Of a DNA stretch of 64,000 bases, positions 18,890 through 28,403 are shown piece after piece. A program made the position numbers and the translations under genes. Source of the stretch: Moritella sp. 5 (lineage in GTDB: Bacteria > Pseudomonadota > Gammaproteobacteria > Enterobacterales > Moritellaceae). The stretch spans positions 744,001-808,000 of the forward strand of contig NZ_CP056122.1 in assembly GCF_018219455.1 (NCBI RefSeq), in the 5' to 3' direction. Below the pieces are notes generated by a model. The model worked only from the letters and a program-made list of their open reading frames with translations, did not search any database and was not told the origin of the DNA. Each line of letters begins with the position of its first letter. Position 1 is the first letter of the stretch.

Positions 18890-18922
18890 TTGCTTATGCG
18901 TTAATAGATAACGCATAAGCAA
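18890..18922 (-). repeat. strong hairpin 3' of exeM
   Basis: TTGCTTATGCGTTA and TAACGCATAAGCAA are perfect 14-base arms around ATAGA, just after the exeM stop. Neither strand has a downstream T-run, so it may stabilise the mRNA end or act in Rho-linked termination between exeM and endA. Confidence 0.6.
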
Positions 18923-18929
18923 GCTGTCG

Positions 18930-21900
18930 TTATTTAGCTTTACGACGTAAGAGACTAAAACCGAGTAATGAAACGATACCGAAGATACCAAATGAACCAC
19001 CTGATTTTTGATTCTCTGGCATAGTTGGTGTCGTAGATGTAGTCGGTGTAGTTGGTGTAGTTGGTGTAGTTGGTGTTGTAGGTGTAGTTGTAGGTGTAGT
19101 TGTAGGTGTAGTTGTAGGTGGAGTTGGTGCTGTAGGTGGAGCAATGCCTACTTCAAGTAAAGCAGGCTGTGCTACTGTGACATCCATGCTGACATCTGAA
19201 TTTGGTAGCGCAACTTCATGTACACCTTTAACTCGGTGTAGTTGTATTTTTATGGTGTAATCGCCAGACTGAATGCCCTTGAGCTCCATTGGCACAGTAG
19301 TTTGATTGTCACTCTCTAGTACAAAGCGTAGAGTATCTTCTTGTACGGCTATCCCTACGAGAGTTTTAACACTCGCTTTAGGTGTTAGTGTAACTGTCGT
19401 AATATCACCTTTTTTCGTTTCTATACCTTCAGGAACCGCGTATGTTAGGTTAATTGTATTATCAATAATAGGTAATACCACCGCTTGACCTATATCGGCT
19501 TCACCATACTTATAGCTAAGTGACATGAACGCAGGATCGTGATCTGATGAACGGAATGGTGTTGCTTCTCCACCATTATATGCATCATATGCAGTATCAC
19601 TGATTACAGGACCGTATTTACCCTCTTTATTATATTGGAAATAAGTAGACTCGGTACTGTTGATGTGCCAATCACCCGCATCAATTACACGCGCTTCAAG
19701 TGACGCATTAACGAGCATATGATCCAGTGAACCAATTTCATCATTGTATGAATAGCTCCAACCTGTTTTACCCTTAACTTTATCCATTTTTTCTACAATA
19801 TTTACGTAGTTAAATGATTTATCAACTGTAAACGGTATTCCTTCAGGATTGAATTGTGGTGTACCTAGGGTGTCTTTATCGCCGCCGATATAGGTATTGC
19901 GTGCTGTTGTAAGTACTTTTTTTGTAAGGTTTTGAGTTAATACTAATAGTGGGTCTTCAGAACCGTAAGCGTTTAAGTCACCTAGAATGACACTGTCACC
20001 TTTAAGTTTACCGAATTCAGTGCCAAGTTGATAAGCGGCAGCGACGCGGAAGTTTTCACAGGAACCTTGTAGATCATTATCGACTTTTTCGCCACTTTCA
20101 ACATCTTCCCAACAAGTTGAGCCTTTTGATTTAAAGTGATTAACAGCAATATTTAGTTTTTTACCTGTTTGATTAACAATAAATGTTGCAGCGAGAGTGT
20201 CACGTTGATAATTATCGCCACTTTCAATTTCTTTGCCGTCTTCATTAACGACTGCTGGAGCATGTTGCTGTGGCATTTGGATGATACCAGAGCTATCCAA
20301 AGTGACTTTACTTGGGCGGTACAGCAGTCCTGTTGTGATCGCATCAGTACCAATGGTATCTTCGTTATTTAGCTTCCCATCGTTATTGCTGTCTATACCA
20401 ACGAAAACATAATGATTTTTAGTATCGGCAATATCACTATTAATACTTTTTACTAAGGCTTTCAGCGCACCATTATCACCAAAACCATTATTTTCAATTT
20501 CCATTAAACCGACGATATCGGTATCTAATGCAAGTATGGCTGTCGTGATTTTAGCTAATTGTCGATCATATTCAGCTTGTGATAGGGCGCCACGGTTTTG
20601 CCCTGTTGGGTTTTTATCCCCACCGACAGGCGAGTTAAATAAATTAAGTACATTTTGAGTTGCAATAGTAATAGGGAATTCGCGATCAACAGTGTCTGTG
20701 TTTAATGATGGCTTGTCTGTTCTTGGAGTCGTGTGCTTGAAGGTATCCACCGTTGCTTCATTGGTCACGGTAAGACTAAAGTTACCATAGCTATGGCTTA
20801 ATATACCTTCAATACCTACGACACTGTCATTAACGCGAATGTAATTAACATTGGGGTTATCGAGGAATGTAGGGTAATAAGGAATACTTCCGTCATTCTC
20901 TACTTTTTCGTTACTTTCCAGTATCATTCGGTAGTTTTTATTTTCTGCTATCTGAGCTTTTGCTTCATCACTGCCTGCGACATGTTCTTGGTTAGGCTGC
21001 ATGTTAGGGCGTTTATAAGCAAGAGAGATGTTGTCTCTTCTTGCTCCATAATCACGAGAGAACGTTCTTGATACGCGCATGGTTTGCTCGCCATCTACGT
21101 TTGCATCCATGTCGGCTGGTAAGCGAACTAACATGCCTTCATAACGCTCAAGTGTTTTTTGGAAATCAAAATCACCTTTATCATTAACGTCAGTATCTAG
21201 AATTTTAATTTCAATTGCTTCCGGTACCGCTGTGCCTGCATCAATAATGTCAAAGTTACTTGTTTTCAGTTTAGTAAAGCCATAATCTTCATAAACTTTA
21301 CTACTTAAACAAACGGTCTTGCCGATAAGATCAGTTGTCGCCACATTCGTTTCGACAAAAATACCTTCTGAGCTTAGTGGGTCAGAGCCTGTTTGCTGAA
21401 GGTATAAACCGACTCTCGGTAGGCTAGTGACTGCAGTGACAATTGCTTCAACATAAATACTGTCTGCTGATTCGTATTTACCTTTAGCAATAAGTGGTGA
21501 TTTCCAACTATCGCCTTGAATGTCTTCAATGGTCGTTCTTATATTATCTTCTGTACAGGTGAATTTAATCGGAGCAGGTGCGAGATCCGCGATAGCAAGA
21601 CCTGTGTAGTCATCTTTATTTAGTTCTAACCATTCTTTAGGGTCGTAAGCTACTTTTTGTACTGGCGTATTATCGTCCTCTAACAAACGACGGCGTAGTG
21701 TGAGATCTTTCCCCCAGTTTTGACTGCTATCAACAACGCCAGCTACATCAATTAATACTGGATTTTTAGGATCTGTAATATCAGCAAGAGCCAGGGCATC
21801 GTTACCATTAGCAAAACTTGCCGTTGCAAGGACTGGGGTACCATCATTCGCCGTAATCGCATCTCTTATAACTTGAGAACGACTGTTTTTTTCAACTAAA

Positions 21901-22163
21901 ACAAATGTGTTACCAGCTGTAATAATGGTTCCTTCAAGATCAAATAAAGTCCCCCAACCATCAGTCTTGCCATCCCCTTGCTTACTAATACCTATGTTGG
22001 CAGGAAACTCATAGTCGGTATCACCGAGATTAGTCAGCTCAAGCGCTTTATTGTAGCCACCACCTTCTACATACTCAGTAATTAAAATATCTGTTAATGC
22101 GGCTTGTACACCGCCTGAGAGAACACTACCAATGGCAAAGGTTAATATTTTCTTTTTCATCAT
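18930..22163 (-). CDS. ExeM/NucH family extracellular endonuclease with GlyGly-CTERM anchor
   Basis: A 1077-residue exported nuclease. A signal peptide (about 1-21) is followed by a lamin-tail-like domain (ILITEYVEGGGYNKALELTN) and an OB-like segment near residues 220-320. An endonuclease/exonuclease/phosphatase domain spans about 495-885: TQNVLNLF, GLMEIENNG, NHFKSKG, GDLNAYG and RSSDHDP hold the catalytic residues. A Ser/Thr/Pro repeat linker then leads to a C-terminal GlyGly-CTERM tail (SGGSFGIFG, hydrophobic helix, RRKAK). Such tails are processed by rhombosortase in known systems. AGGA precedes the double ATG. Confidence 0.93.
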   Translation of the reverse strand: MMKKKILTFAIGSVLSGGVQAALTDILITEYVEGGGYNKALELTNLGDTDYEFPANIGISKQGDGKTDGWGTLFDLEGTIITAGNTFVLVEKNSRSQVIRDAITANDGTPVLATASFANGNDALALADITDPKNPVLIDVAGVVDSSQNWGKDLTLRRRLLEDDNTPVQKVAYDPKEWLELNKDDYTGLAIADLAPAPIKFTCTEDNIRTTIEDIQGDSWKSPLIAKGKYESADSIYVEAIVTAVTSLPRVGLYLQQTGSDPLSSEGIFVETNVATTDLIGKTVCLSSKVYEDYGFTKLKTSNFDIIDAGTAVPEAIEIKILDTDVNDKGDFDFQKTLERYEGMLVRLPADMDANVDGEQTMRVSRTFSRDYGARRDNISLAYKRPNMQPNQEHVAGSDEAKAQIAENKNYRMILESNEKVENDGSIPYYPTFLDNPNVNYIRVNDSVVGIEGILSHSYGNFSLTVTNEATVDTFKHTTPRTDKPSLNTDTVDREFPITIATQNVLNLFNSPVGGDKNPTGQNRGALSQAEYDRQLAKITTAILALDTDIVGLMEIENNGFGDNGALKALVKSINSDIADTKNHYVFVGIDSNNDGKLNNEDTIGTDAITTGLLYRPSKVTLDSSGIIQMPQQHAPAVVNEDGKEIESGDNYQRDTLAATFIVNQTGKKLNIAVNHFKSKGSTCWEDVESGEKVDNDLQGSCENFRVAAAYQLGTEFGKLKGDSVILGDLNAYGSEDPLLVLTQNLTKKVLTTARNTYIGGDKDTLGTPQFNPEGIPFTVDKSFNYVNIVEKMDKVKGKTGWSYSYNDEIGSLDHMLVNASLEARVIDAGDWHINSTESTYFQYNKEGKYGPVISDTAYDAYNGGEATPFRSSDHDPAFMSLSYKYGEADIGQAVVLPIIDNTINLTYAVPEGIETKKGDITTVTLTPKASVKTLVGIAVQEDTLRFVLESDNQTTVPMELKGIQSGDYTIKIQLHRVKGVHEVALPNSDVSMDVTVAQPALLEVGIAPPTAPTPPTTTPTTTPTTTPTTPTTPTTPTTPTTSTTPTMPENQKSGGSFGIFGIVSLLGFSLLRRKAK
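19020..19140. repeat. low-complexity repeats encoding the Pro-Thr linker of ExeM
   Basis: On the minus strand, ACTACACCAAC- and ACTACACCTACA-type units recur about ten times and encode PTT/PTTT repeats between the nuclease domain and the GlyGly-CTERM tail. Near-identical short units make this stretch prone to slippage, always in multiples of three given the codon-phased units. Confidence 0.85.
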
Positions 22164-22930
22164 TTATCCTAAGTTAGACATTATTATGTTAAGGCTTAAA
22201 TGCATGGACATTTGTATGCCTCGTTAGGGACTGAACACAATCGTGCTGGTGGTGAAACTGCAGAGTAAAACCGTTATTTAGGTAATGGATTATGTGGGTA
22301 GCTGAACTCATCATGCTACGAATACGGAAATCTTTATTATTACCTATATTCCAACAATCTTATTGTTATCAATGCTTAATGTAGGGAAATAAACTATACA
22401 TCAATGTTTAAAATAGATAGGTTCGTGACAAGTAAAATCCTTAAAATGTGATTTAGAGCTATTGCTTTATCATTTTTAATAACGAAAATGAAACATATGT
22501 CAAACATTTTTAATGCATGATAATCTGATGTGTGACTTTATTTTTAATGCTTAGATTGGAGTATGTTTAGACTTGTTTATTTTATTCTTTAGTTGGTTGT
22601 TTCTCGTACATGATAAAAATAGACAGTTAGTTTGGATTCAAATTGAGACATTTTTAAAATCAATCACTTAGCTAATTCCTATTTCTGTTAATAAAACAGA
22701 TGTTTAAAAATCCTTTTATCAACAATAACTTACTTAATACCAATTTTTACGTAGTCTAAACGTTTATCGGTTGCGGCTAATTTAGTTAATTATGCTACTG
22801 ATCACATTTTTTCACATTCACTACTGTGTTTGTTATAGATTTATTGAACTTTTTATAAATCTCGATACACTCGCGCCATAAAAATAGCGCTGACTCATAC
22901 AGAGTTGTGCACCATAAAATGGAAGTAATG
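22164..22930. promoter_or_regulatory. long divergent intergenic region exeM / first ompK
   Basis: About 770 bases, AT-rich, with no supported gene. A plausible sigma-70 promoter for the downstream ompK lies at 22844-22871 (TTGAAC, 16 bases, TACACT). TGATCACATTTTTTCACA at about 22798-22815 resembles part of a CRP site but is not a good match. I see nothing else that can be named. Confidence 0.45.
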
Positions 22931-23749
22931 ATGAAAAATGTTAAAAATATAGCATTAGCTGCAACTACGCTTGCTGCTATCTCTTGCAACGCGTTCGCGG
23001 CTGATTATTCTGATGATATTCACAAGAATGATTACCAATGGTCACAATTCAACTTAATGTATGCAGTTGGTGAAAAACCAAGTAGTAAAGATAATCTAAA
23101 GCATGACTATCTAGAAATGGAATTTGGCGGCCGTTCAGGAGTTGTTGATCTATATGGTTATGTTGACGTATTTAATCTAACGAATAAAAATTCTAGTGGC
23201 TCAGATAAAAATGATGGCGCGAGCAAGATGTTTATGAAACTTGCTCCACGTTTTTCACTTGATGCTATAACTGGTCAAGATTTGTCTTTCGGCCCTGTAC
23301 AAGAAGTATATGTTGCTACTTTATTTAACTGGGGTGGTGGTGCGATTGGTAGTGATGTTAACAATGCATTCTTTGGTCTAGGTTCTGATGTGATGGTGCC
23401 TTGGTTAGGTAAAGTAGGTATGAATGTTTATGGTTTATACGATGTTAACGCTAAAGATTGGAATGGTTACCAATTCTCGATGAACTGGTTCAAGCCTTTC
23501 GTTAACTTTGATAATGGTAGCTTCATTTCTTACCAAGGTTACGTTGATTACCAATTTGGTATGGATACAAATAAAGTTGGTGCTGTAAGCAATGGCGGTG
23601 TTATGTTTAATGGTATCTATTGGCATTCAGATCGTTACTCAGTTGGTTACGGCCTAAAAGCGTACAGCGACGTTTACGGTATTAAAGATAGCAATTCTTT
23701 TGCATCTACAGGCGTTGCACATTACTTAGCTGCATCTTACAAATTCTAA
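22931..23749 (+). CDS. ompK: OmpK/Tsx family outer-membrane channel, copy 1
   Basis: A 272-residue member of the nucleoside-specific channel family (Tsx/OmpK). A signal peptide ends at FAA before DYSDDIHKNDYQWSQF. Hallmarks are HDYLEMEFGGRSGVVDLYGY, PRFSLDAITG, LSFGPVQEVYVATLFNWGGG, NWFKPF and the final strand HYLAASYKF. Members admit nucleosides, and OmpK is a vibriophage receptor. ATG 22931 is preferred over 22928 because GGAAG (22921-22925) is then five bases away. A close paralogue follows in tandem. Confidence 0.9.
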   Translation: MKNVKNIALAATTLAAISCNAFAADYSDDIHKNDYQWSQFNLMYAVGEKPSSKDNLKHDYLEMEFGGRSGVVDLYGYVDVFNLTNKNSSGSDKNDGASKMFMKLAPRFSLDAITGQDLSFGPVQEVYVATLFNWGGGAIGSDVNNAFFGLGSDVMVPWLGKVGMNVYGLYDVNAKDWNGYQFSMNWFKPFVNFDNGSFISYQGYVDYQFGMDTNKVGAVSNGGVMFNGIYWHSDRYSVGYGLKAYSDVYGIKDSNSFASTGVAHYLAASYKF

Positions 23750-23753
23750 GACT

Positions 23754-23814
23754 CTTATTCTAAAAACCTAATTTTAGAATAAGTTTGTGGAGTCACGATT
23801 AGCGTGCCTCCACA
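23754..23814 (+). terminator. two tandem hairpins after the first ompK
   Basis: The first hairpin pairs CTTATTCTAAAA with TTTTAGAATAAG (12 bp, loop ACCTAA) right after the stop. The second pairs TGTGGAG with CTCCACA, with an inner CACG/CGTG, at 23786-23814. T-runs are poor, so they may terminate weakly or protect the mRNA end. Confidence 0.55.
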
Positions 23815-24081
23815 TGTTACGCCATTAATGTTCTATGATTTACTGACTGCTTATAAACCCCTCTGTAATGACCTCTTCTGTATAATTTATTTTCAACTTT
23901 ATTTTATTGTTTTACAGTAATAATATAATTCATGATTGCTGATTAATAAGCTAATAAAGGCTGTTTATAGCGCTTGGTCTATAATTATGTGTCTATTGTA
24001 TTTAGTTCAATAAACTTAGATTTAGCTGCACTGAATTTATTGATGCTCAACGTTTATATACCATAATCATGGATTTGACTG
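23815..24081. promoter_or_regulatory. region between the two ompK copies
   Basis: AT-rich non-coding DNA of about 270 bases with no supported gene. It probably carries a separate promoter for copy 2, since hairpins close copy 1. The ribosome-binding site of copy 2 is not obvious. Confidence 0.35.
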
Positions 24082-24948
24082 ATGAACAATATCTATAAAT
24101 TATTATCATTGATTGCAGCGTTAATGATTTTTTCGAATAGCACTGTTGCTGCAGATTATAGTGATGGGCTACATAAGAAAGACTATAGATGGATACAGTT
24201 TAATATGATGTATGCCATTAGCGAAAAGCCGAGTGTTGAAGACCATTTAGACCATGATTACCTTGAAGTGGAATTTGGCGGTCGTTCTGGCATTGTTGAT
24301 TTATACGGTTACGTAGACGTGTTTAATTTAGCTAATACAGACTCTAGACATTCGGACAAAACCAATAATAAAAGTAAGATATTCATGAAATTATCTCCAC
24401 GTTTTTCACTCGATGCTATGACGGGCAAAGACTTATCGTTTGGACCTGTGCAAGAGGTTTATGTTGCCACGTTATTTAATTGGGCTGGTGGTGGAATTAC
24501 AGGCGTTGATAACGATGGTAAGACGATAATTGGTGATGTTAATAATTCATTTTGGGGCTTAGGTATTGATGTCTCGGTAGCTTGGTTTGGTACGGTGGGC
24601 ATAAACCTATATGGTTTGTATGATCTAAATACGAAAGATTGGAACGGTTATCAGTTTTCAATGAATTGGTTTAAGCCATTTGTGACTTTTGGCAATGGCA
24701 GTTTTATTGCTTATCAGGGTTATGTTGATTATCAATTTGGTGCGGATGCTGTAAAGGATCTTGACGTGCCTAAGACTACCCATGGCGGCGTGATGTTTAA
24801 TGGTATTTACTGGCACTCTGAACGCTACGCATTAGGTTATGGGGTGAAAATATACAATGACGTCTACACCATTGAAGATGGTGGGGGTCTAACTGCTTTA
24901 GACTCGTCTGGTTTTGCCCATTATTTTGCTGCTATTTATAAATTTTAA
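24082..24948 (+). CDS. OmpK/Tsx family outer-membrane channel, copy 2
   Basis: A 288-residue paralogue of the preceding gene. The signal peptide ends AA before DYSDGLHKKDYRWIQF. The blocks HDYLEVEFGGRSGIVDLYGYVDVF, PRFSLDAMTGKDLSFGPVQEVYVATLFNW and DWNGYQFSMNWFKPF are nearly identical to copy 1. Differences gather in loop positions: an ITGVDNDGKTI insertion after the NWAGG segment, and DAVKDLDVPKTTHG near the C-terminus. The final strand HYFAAIYKF ends in Phe. Loop divergence in a duplicated channel and phage receptor suggests altered selectivity or phage escape. Confidence 0.88.
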   Translation: MNNIYKLLSLIAALMIFSNSTVAADYSDGLHKKDYRWIQFNMMYAISEKPSVEDHLDHDYLEVEFGGRSGIVDLYGYVDVFNLANTDSRHSDKTNNKSKIFMKLSPRFSLDAMTGKDLSFGPVQEVYVATLFNWAGGGITGVDNDGKTIIGDVNNSFWGLGIDVSVAWFGTVGINLYGLYDLNTKDWNGYQFSMNWFKPFVTFGNGSFIAYQGYVDYQFGADAVKDLDVPKTTHGGVMFNGIYWHSERYALGYGVKIYNDVYTIEDGGGLTALDSSGFAHYFAAIYKF

Positions 24949-25177
24949 TGTTGATGGTTAAAATTTAAGCGTTTATTTTATTAAAGTAGTGTCCTTATTT
25001 TATCGGATCTATTTTATTTTTCACTCCATTTTATCTGCTCTATTACTTTCGATATAATCGATTTTCTTCGTAAAAATAACCTCTCCATTTCAGATGAAAG
25101 AAATTCAACTCGTTCTTCGATCTAACTCGCATTTTTATACTTAAATACTAGAATTATCCTCATTTTTAACTATATTC
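24949..25177. promoter_or_regulatory. rbs operon upstream region
   Basis: AT-rich DNA with no gene, ending in the palindromic operator at 25178. The rbsDACBKR promoter should lie in or near here, but no -35/-10 pair stands out clearly. Confidence 0.35.
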
Positions 25178-25217
25178 AACGCTATCGAAACGTTTGCGCA
25201 AACGTTTCGATAGCGTT
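25178..25217. promoter_or_regulatory. perfect 40-bp palindromic double operator, probable RbsR site
   Basis: The arms AACGCTATCGAAACGTTTGC and GCAAACGTTTCGATAGCGTT are exact reverse complements. Each arm also contains its own AAACGTTT palindrome, so the site reads as two adjacent LacI-family operators with mirror symmetry. It ends 58 bases before rbsD. The local LacI-family regulator, RbsR at the end of the operon, is the natural ligand. Confidence 0.88.
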
Positions 25218-25275
25218 AATATCCATTTAATCGAAGACTTATATTTAGCTATTTTCACCTTGTAAGGCGTGATCC

Positions 25276-25695
25276 ATGAAGAAAAATGCACTTATCAACG
25301 CAGACTTATCTTATTTAGTTGCGACGCTTGGCCATACTAACGAGATCACCATTTGTGATGCTGGTTTACCTGTTCCAGACTCAACACTGCGTATCGATCT
25401 TGCGTTGATTCCGGGTGTACCAACATTCATCGCGACCGTTAAAGCGATACTCGGCGAAATGCAAATTGAAGGCATCATACTTGCAGAAGAGTTTGCTACG
25501 GTTAGCCCTGAGTTACACACGGCCTTACTTGATGTGATAGCCAATGAAGAACAGCTCACCAATAAAATAATTACAATCACTTATATTGACCACGAAGCAT
25601 TTAAGCAACGAACACACCATAGCAAAGCCGTTGTACGCACGGGTGAATGTACACCTTATGCTAATGTGATCTTCCAATCTGGCGTGGTGTTTTAA
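25276..25695 (+). CDS. rbsD: D-ribose pyranase
   Basis: A 139-residue cytosolic protein that converts beta-ribopyranose to the furanose form used by ribokinase. ALINADLSYLVATLGHTNEITICDAGLPVP carries the catalytic His and Asp, and the family ending RTGECTPYANVIFQSGVVF is intact. It has TAAGG about 9 bases upstream. It is the first gene behind the palindromic operator. Confidence 0.96.
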   Translation: MKKNALINADLSYLVATLGHTNEITICDAGLPVPDSTLRIDLALIPGVPTFIATVKAILGEMQIEGIILAEEFATVSPELHTALLDVIANEEQLTNKIITITYIDHEAFKQRTHHSKAVVRTGECTPYANVIFQSGVVF

Positions 25696-25762
25696 TCTCG
25701 CTCAGCAGTGATTGTACGACACGTAAGAATAGCGATTTATGCGGAATAAAGTAGGAACTGAC

Positions 25763-27268
25763 ATGACGCAAGCAATTTTAAAACTCAGTGGTATCGAAAA
25801 ATCATTTCCTGGTGTGAAAGCGCTAGATAATGCTTGTTTGAATGTATACCCAGGTAAGGTAATGGCATTATTGGGCGAAAATGGTGCCGGTAAGTCGACG
25901 TTGATGAAGGTATTAACCGGTATCTATCACATGGATAAAGGTAGTATTAACTACCAAGGTCGTGATGTTAGCTTTAATGGCCCGCGTCATTCTCAAGAAG
26001 TGGGCATTAGTATAATTCACCAAGAATTAAACTTGATCCCTGAGTTAACGATTGCTGAAAATATCTATTTAGGCCGCGAAAAAACCAATGCGTTTGGCGG
26101 TATTAAATGGGCAGAGATGTATCGCGATGCCGATGCCTTATTACTACGCTTAAACGTCAAACACAGTTCGCGTCAATTATTGGGTGAGCTAAGTTTAGGT
26201 GAGCAGCAAATGGTCGAAATTGCCAAAGCGCTGTCATTTCAATCCCAAGTTATCGTGATGGATGAACCGACCGATGCCTTGACGGAGAGCGAAACTAAAT
26301 CATTATTCAAAGTGATTAATGAACTGCGTAATGAAGGCTGCGGCATTGTTTATATTTCTCATCGTTTAAAAGAAATTTTCGAGATCTGTGATGATATTAC
26401 TGTATTGCGTGATGGTAAATTTATTGACGAAATAGCGGTGAGTGATATTGACGAAGATAGTCTGATTGAGAAAATGGTGGGTCGTCGTTTAGACGAGATC
26501 TATCCACGTATCGACGCAACACATGGCACAACATGCATGGAAGTTGAAAATATTGTGGCACCAGGTGTGCGTGACGTCAGTTTCAAATTAGACCATGGTG
26601 AAATATTAGGTATCTCGGGTTTAATGGGCGCTGGCCGTACTGAATTAATGAAAGCTATTTACGGGGCATTACCACGTGATTCGGGTGATGTGATTTTAGA
26701 CGGTAAGGTTGTTAGTCCAGTAACCCCACGCGACGGCTTGGCTAATGGTATTGCCTATATTTCTGAAGATCGTAAAGGTGATGGGCTAGTCCTTGGTTTG
26801 TCGGTAAAAGAAAATATGACCTTGTGCGCATTAGACCAACTGTCACAAGGCTTGCAATTAGATCACGCGAAAGAAGCGACTGCAGTAGAAGACTTTATGC
26901 GTCAGTTTAATGTTAAAACACCAAGCCGCGATCAGATTATTGGTAACTTATCTGGTGGTAACCAGCAGAAAGTGGCGATAGCCAAAGGTTTAATTACCCG
27001 CCCTAAAGTACTTATTTTAGATGAGCCTACCCGTGGTGTTGATGTCGGCGCTAAAAAAGAGATCTACGAGTTAATCAACCAATTTAAAGTAGAAGGCATG
27101 AGTATCATTCTCGTGTCGTCAGAAATGCCAGAAGTATTGGGCATGAGTGACCGAATTTTAGTGATGCACGAAGGCCGTATCAGCGGTGAGTTTATGGCTG
27201 AACATGCTAACCAAGAAAAACTAATGGCGTGTGCTGTTGGAAAAAAAATGAATGAGGCAGGGCTATGA
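25763..27268 (+). CDS. rbsA: ribose ABC transporter ATPase
   Basis: A 501-residue ATPase with two fused ABC domains, exactly the E. coli length. Domain 1 has Walker A GENGAGKS near residue 38, signature [15 protein letters not shown] and MDEPTDAL. Domain 2 has the divergent GLMGAGRT P-loop and [15 protein letters not shown] with [12 protein letters not shown] 25763 follows AGGAA; the frame upstream to 25739 is not needed. It overlaps rbsC by four bases. Confidence 0.96.
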   Translation: MTQAILKLSGIEKSFPGVKALDNACLNVYPGKVMALLGENGAGKSTLMKVLTGIYHMDKGSINYQGRDVSFNGPRHSQEVGISIIHQELNLIPELTIAENIYLGREKTNAFGGIKWAEMYRDADALLLRLNVKHSSRQLLGELSLGEQQMVEIAKALSFQSQVIVMDEPTDALTESETKSLFKVINELRNEGCGIVYISHRLKEIFEICDDITVLRDGKFIDEIAVSDIDEDSLIEKMVGRRLDEIYPRIDATHGTTCMEVENIVAPGVRDVSFKLDHGEILGISGLMGAGRTELMKAIYGALPRDSGDVILDGKVVSPVTPRDGLANGIAYISEDRKGDGLVLGLSVKENMTLCALDQLSQGLQLDHAKEATAVEDFMRQFNVKTPSRDQIIGNLSGGNQQKVAIAKGLITRPKVLILDEPTRGVDVGAKKEIYELINQFKVEGMSIILVSSEMPEVLGMSDRILVMHEGRISGEFMAEHANQEKLMACAVGKKMNEAGL

Positions 27269-28281
27269 GCCAGAACCAAGCAGTTAATAAAAATTCCAGT
27301 AACCATGTGAACGGTGATGTTATGACGAAAACTTTAACCAGAAAATTTTTTACTAAAGAATGGTTGTTTGAACAAAAATCATTAATCGCTTTAATTTTGT
27401 TGATTGTGGTGGTGTCTTTCTTAAACCCTCACTTTTTCACTGTGGGGAATATTTTAAACATATTACGTCAAACATCGGTGAGCGCGATCATCGCTGTGGG
27501 TATGACCTTAGTGATCTTAACCGGCGGTATTGACTTAGGTGTTGGCTCGGTATTAGCCCTGTGTGGTGCCTTTGCAGCGTCATTAATAGCAATGGAAGTA
27601 TCAGTGATGATAGCCGTTCCTGTGGCATTATTTGCAGGTGCAGCATTAGGTGCGATGAGCGGTATGATTATTGCCATCGGTAAGGTGCAAGCCTTTATTG
27701 CGACGCTGGTGACCATGACATTATTGCGTGGTGTAACCATGGTATATACCGACGGTCGTCCAATCTCAACCGGTTTTACTGATGTTGCGGATAGTTTTTC
27801 ATGGATCGGTACGGGTTATTTATTAGGTGTGCCTGTACCAATCTGGTTAATGGTGATGGTATTTGCTTCGGTATGGTACTTACTTAATCATACGCGTTTT
27901 GGTCGTTATGTTTATGCCCTTGGTGGCAACGAAGCAGCGACACGTCTATCAGGTATTAACGTAGATAAAGTGAAGATTGGTGTTTATGCCATCTGTGGTG
28001 CACTGGCTGCATTAGCTGGTTTGATTGTGACATCACGTTTATCATCTGCACAACCTACCGCTGGTATGGGTTATGAATTAGATGCGATTGCAGCTGTAGT
28101 CGTCGGCGGCACCAGTCTTGCTGGTGGTAAAGGTCGTATTATGGGTACGCTGATCGGAGCATTAATTATCGGCTTCCTAAATAACGCATTAAATCTATTG
28201 GATGTATCTTCATACTTCCAGATGATTGCTAAAGCTGTAGTGATCTTACTTGCAGTATTAGTTGAAACGAAAAAGAAATAA
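27265..28281 (+). CDS. rbsC: ribose ABC transporter permease
   Basis: A 338-residue inner-membrane permease. [18 protein letters not shown] opens the conserved part. [63 protein letters not shown] and [16 protein letters not shown] are family blocks. ATG 27265 overlaps rbsA by ATGA. A second in-frame ATG at 27322 matches the E. coli RbsC start (319 residues), so the first 19 residues are uncertain. Confidence 0.94.
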   Translation: MSQNQAVNKNSSNHVNGDVMTKTLTRKFFTKEWLFEQKSLIALILLIVVVSFLNPHFFTVGNILNILRQTSVSAIIAVGMTLVILTGGIDLGVGSVLALCGAFAASLIAMEVSVMIAVPVALFAGAALGAMSGMIIAIGKVQAFIATLVTMTLLRGVTMVYTDGRPISTGFTDVADSFSWIGTGYLLGVPVPIWLMVMVFASVWYLLNHTRFGRYVYALGGNEAATRLSGINVDKVKIGVYAICGALAALAGLIVTSRLSSAQPTAGMGYELDAIAAVVVGGTSLAGGKGRIMGTLIGALIIGFLNNALNLLDVSSYFQMIAKAVVILLAVLVETKKK

Positions 28282-28403
28282 GAAACAGAAGAATAACAAT
28301 AATAACAACAATAAAAGTACGATAAAAGAGTCGTAATACATGACCTGTGAACCTCAATACCCTATCTGAGGCAGCAGAATTAACGTAAAAGAAGGTATAT
28401 GTA

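Noticed and set aside
22798-22815. CRP site upstream of the first ompK
   Set aside because: Half-sites are misordered and spacing is wrong for TGTGA-N6-TCACA.
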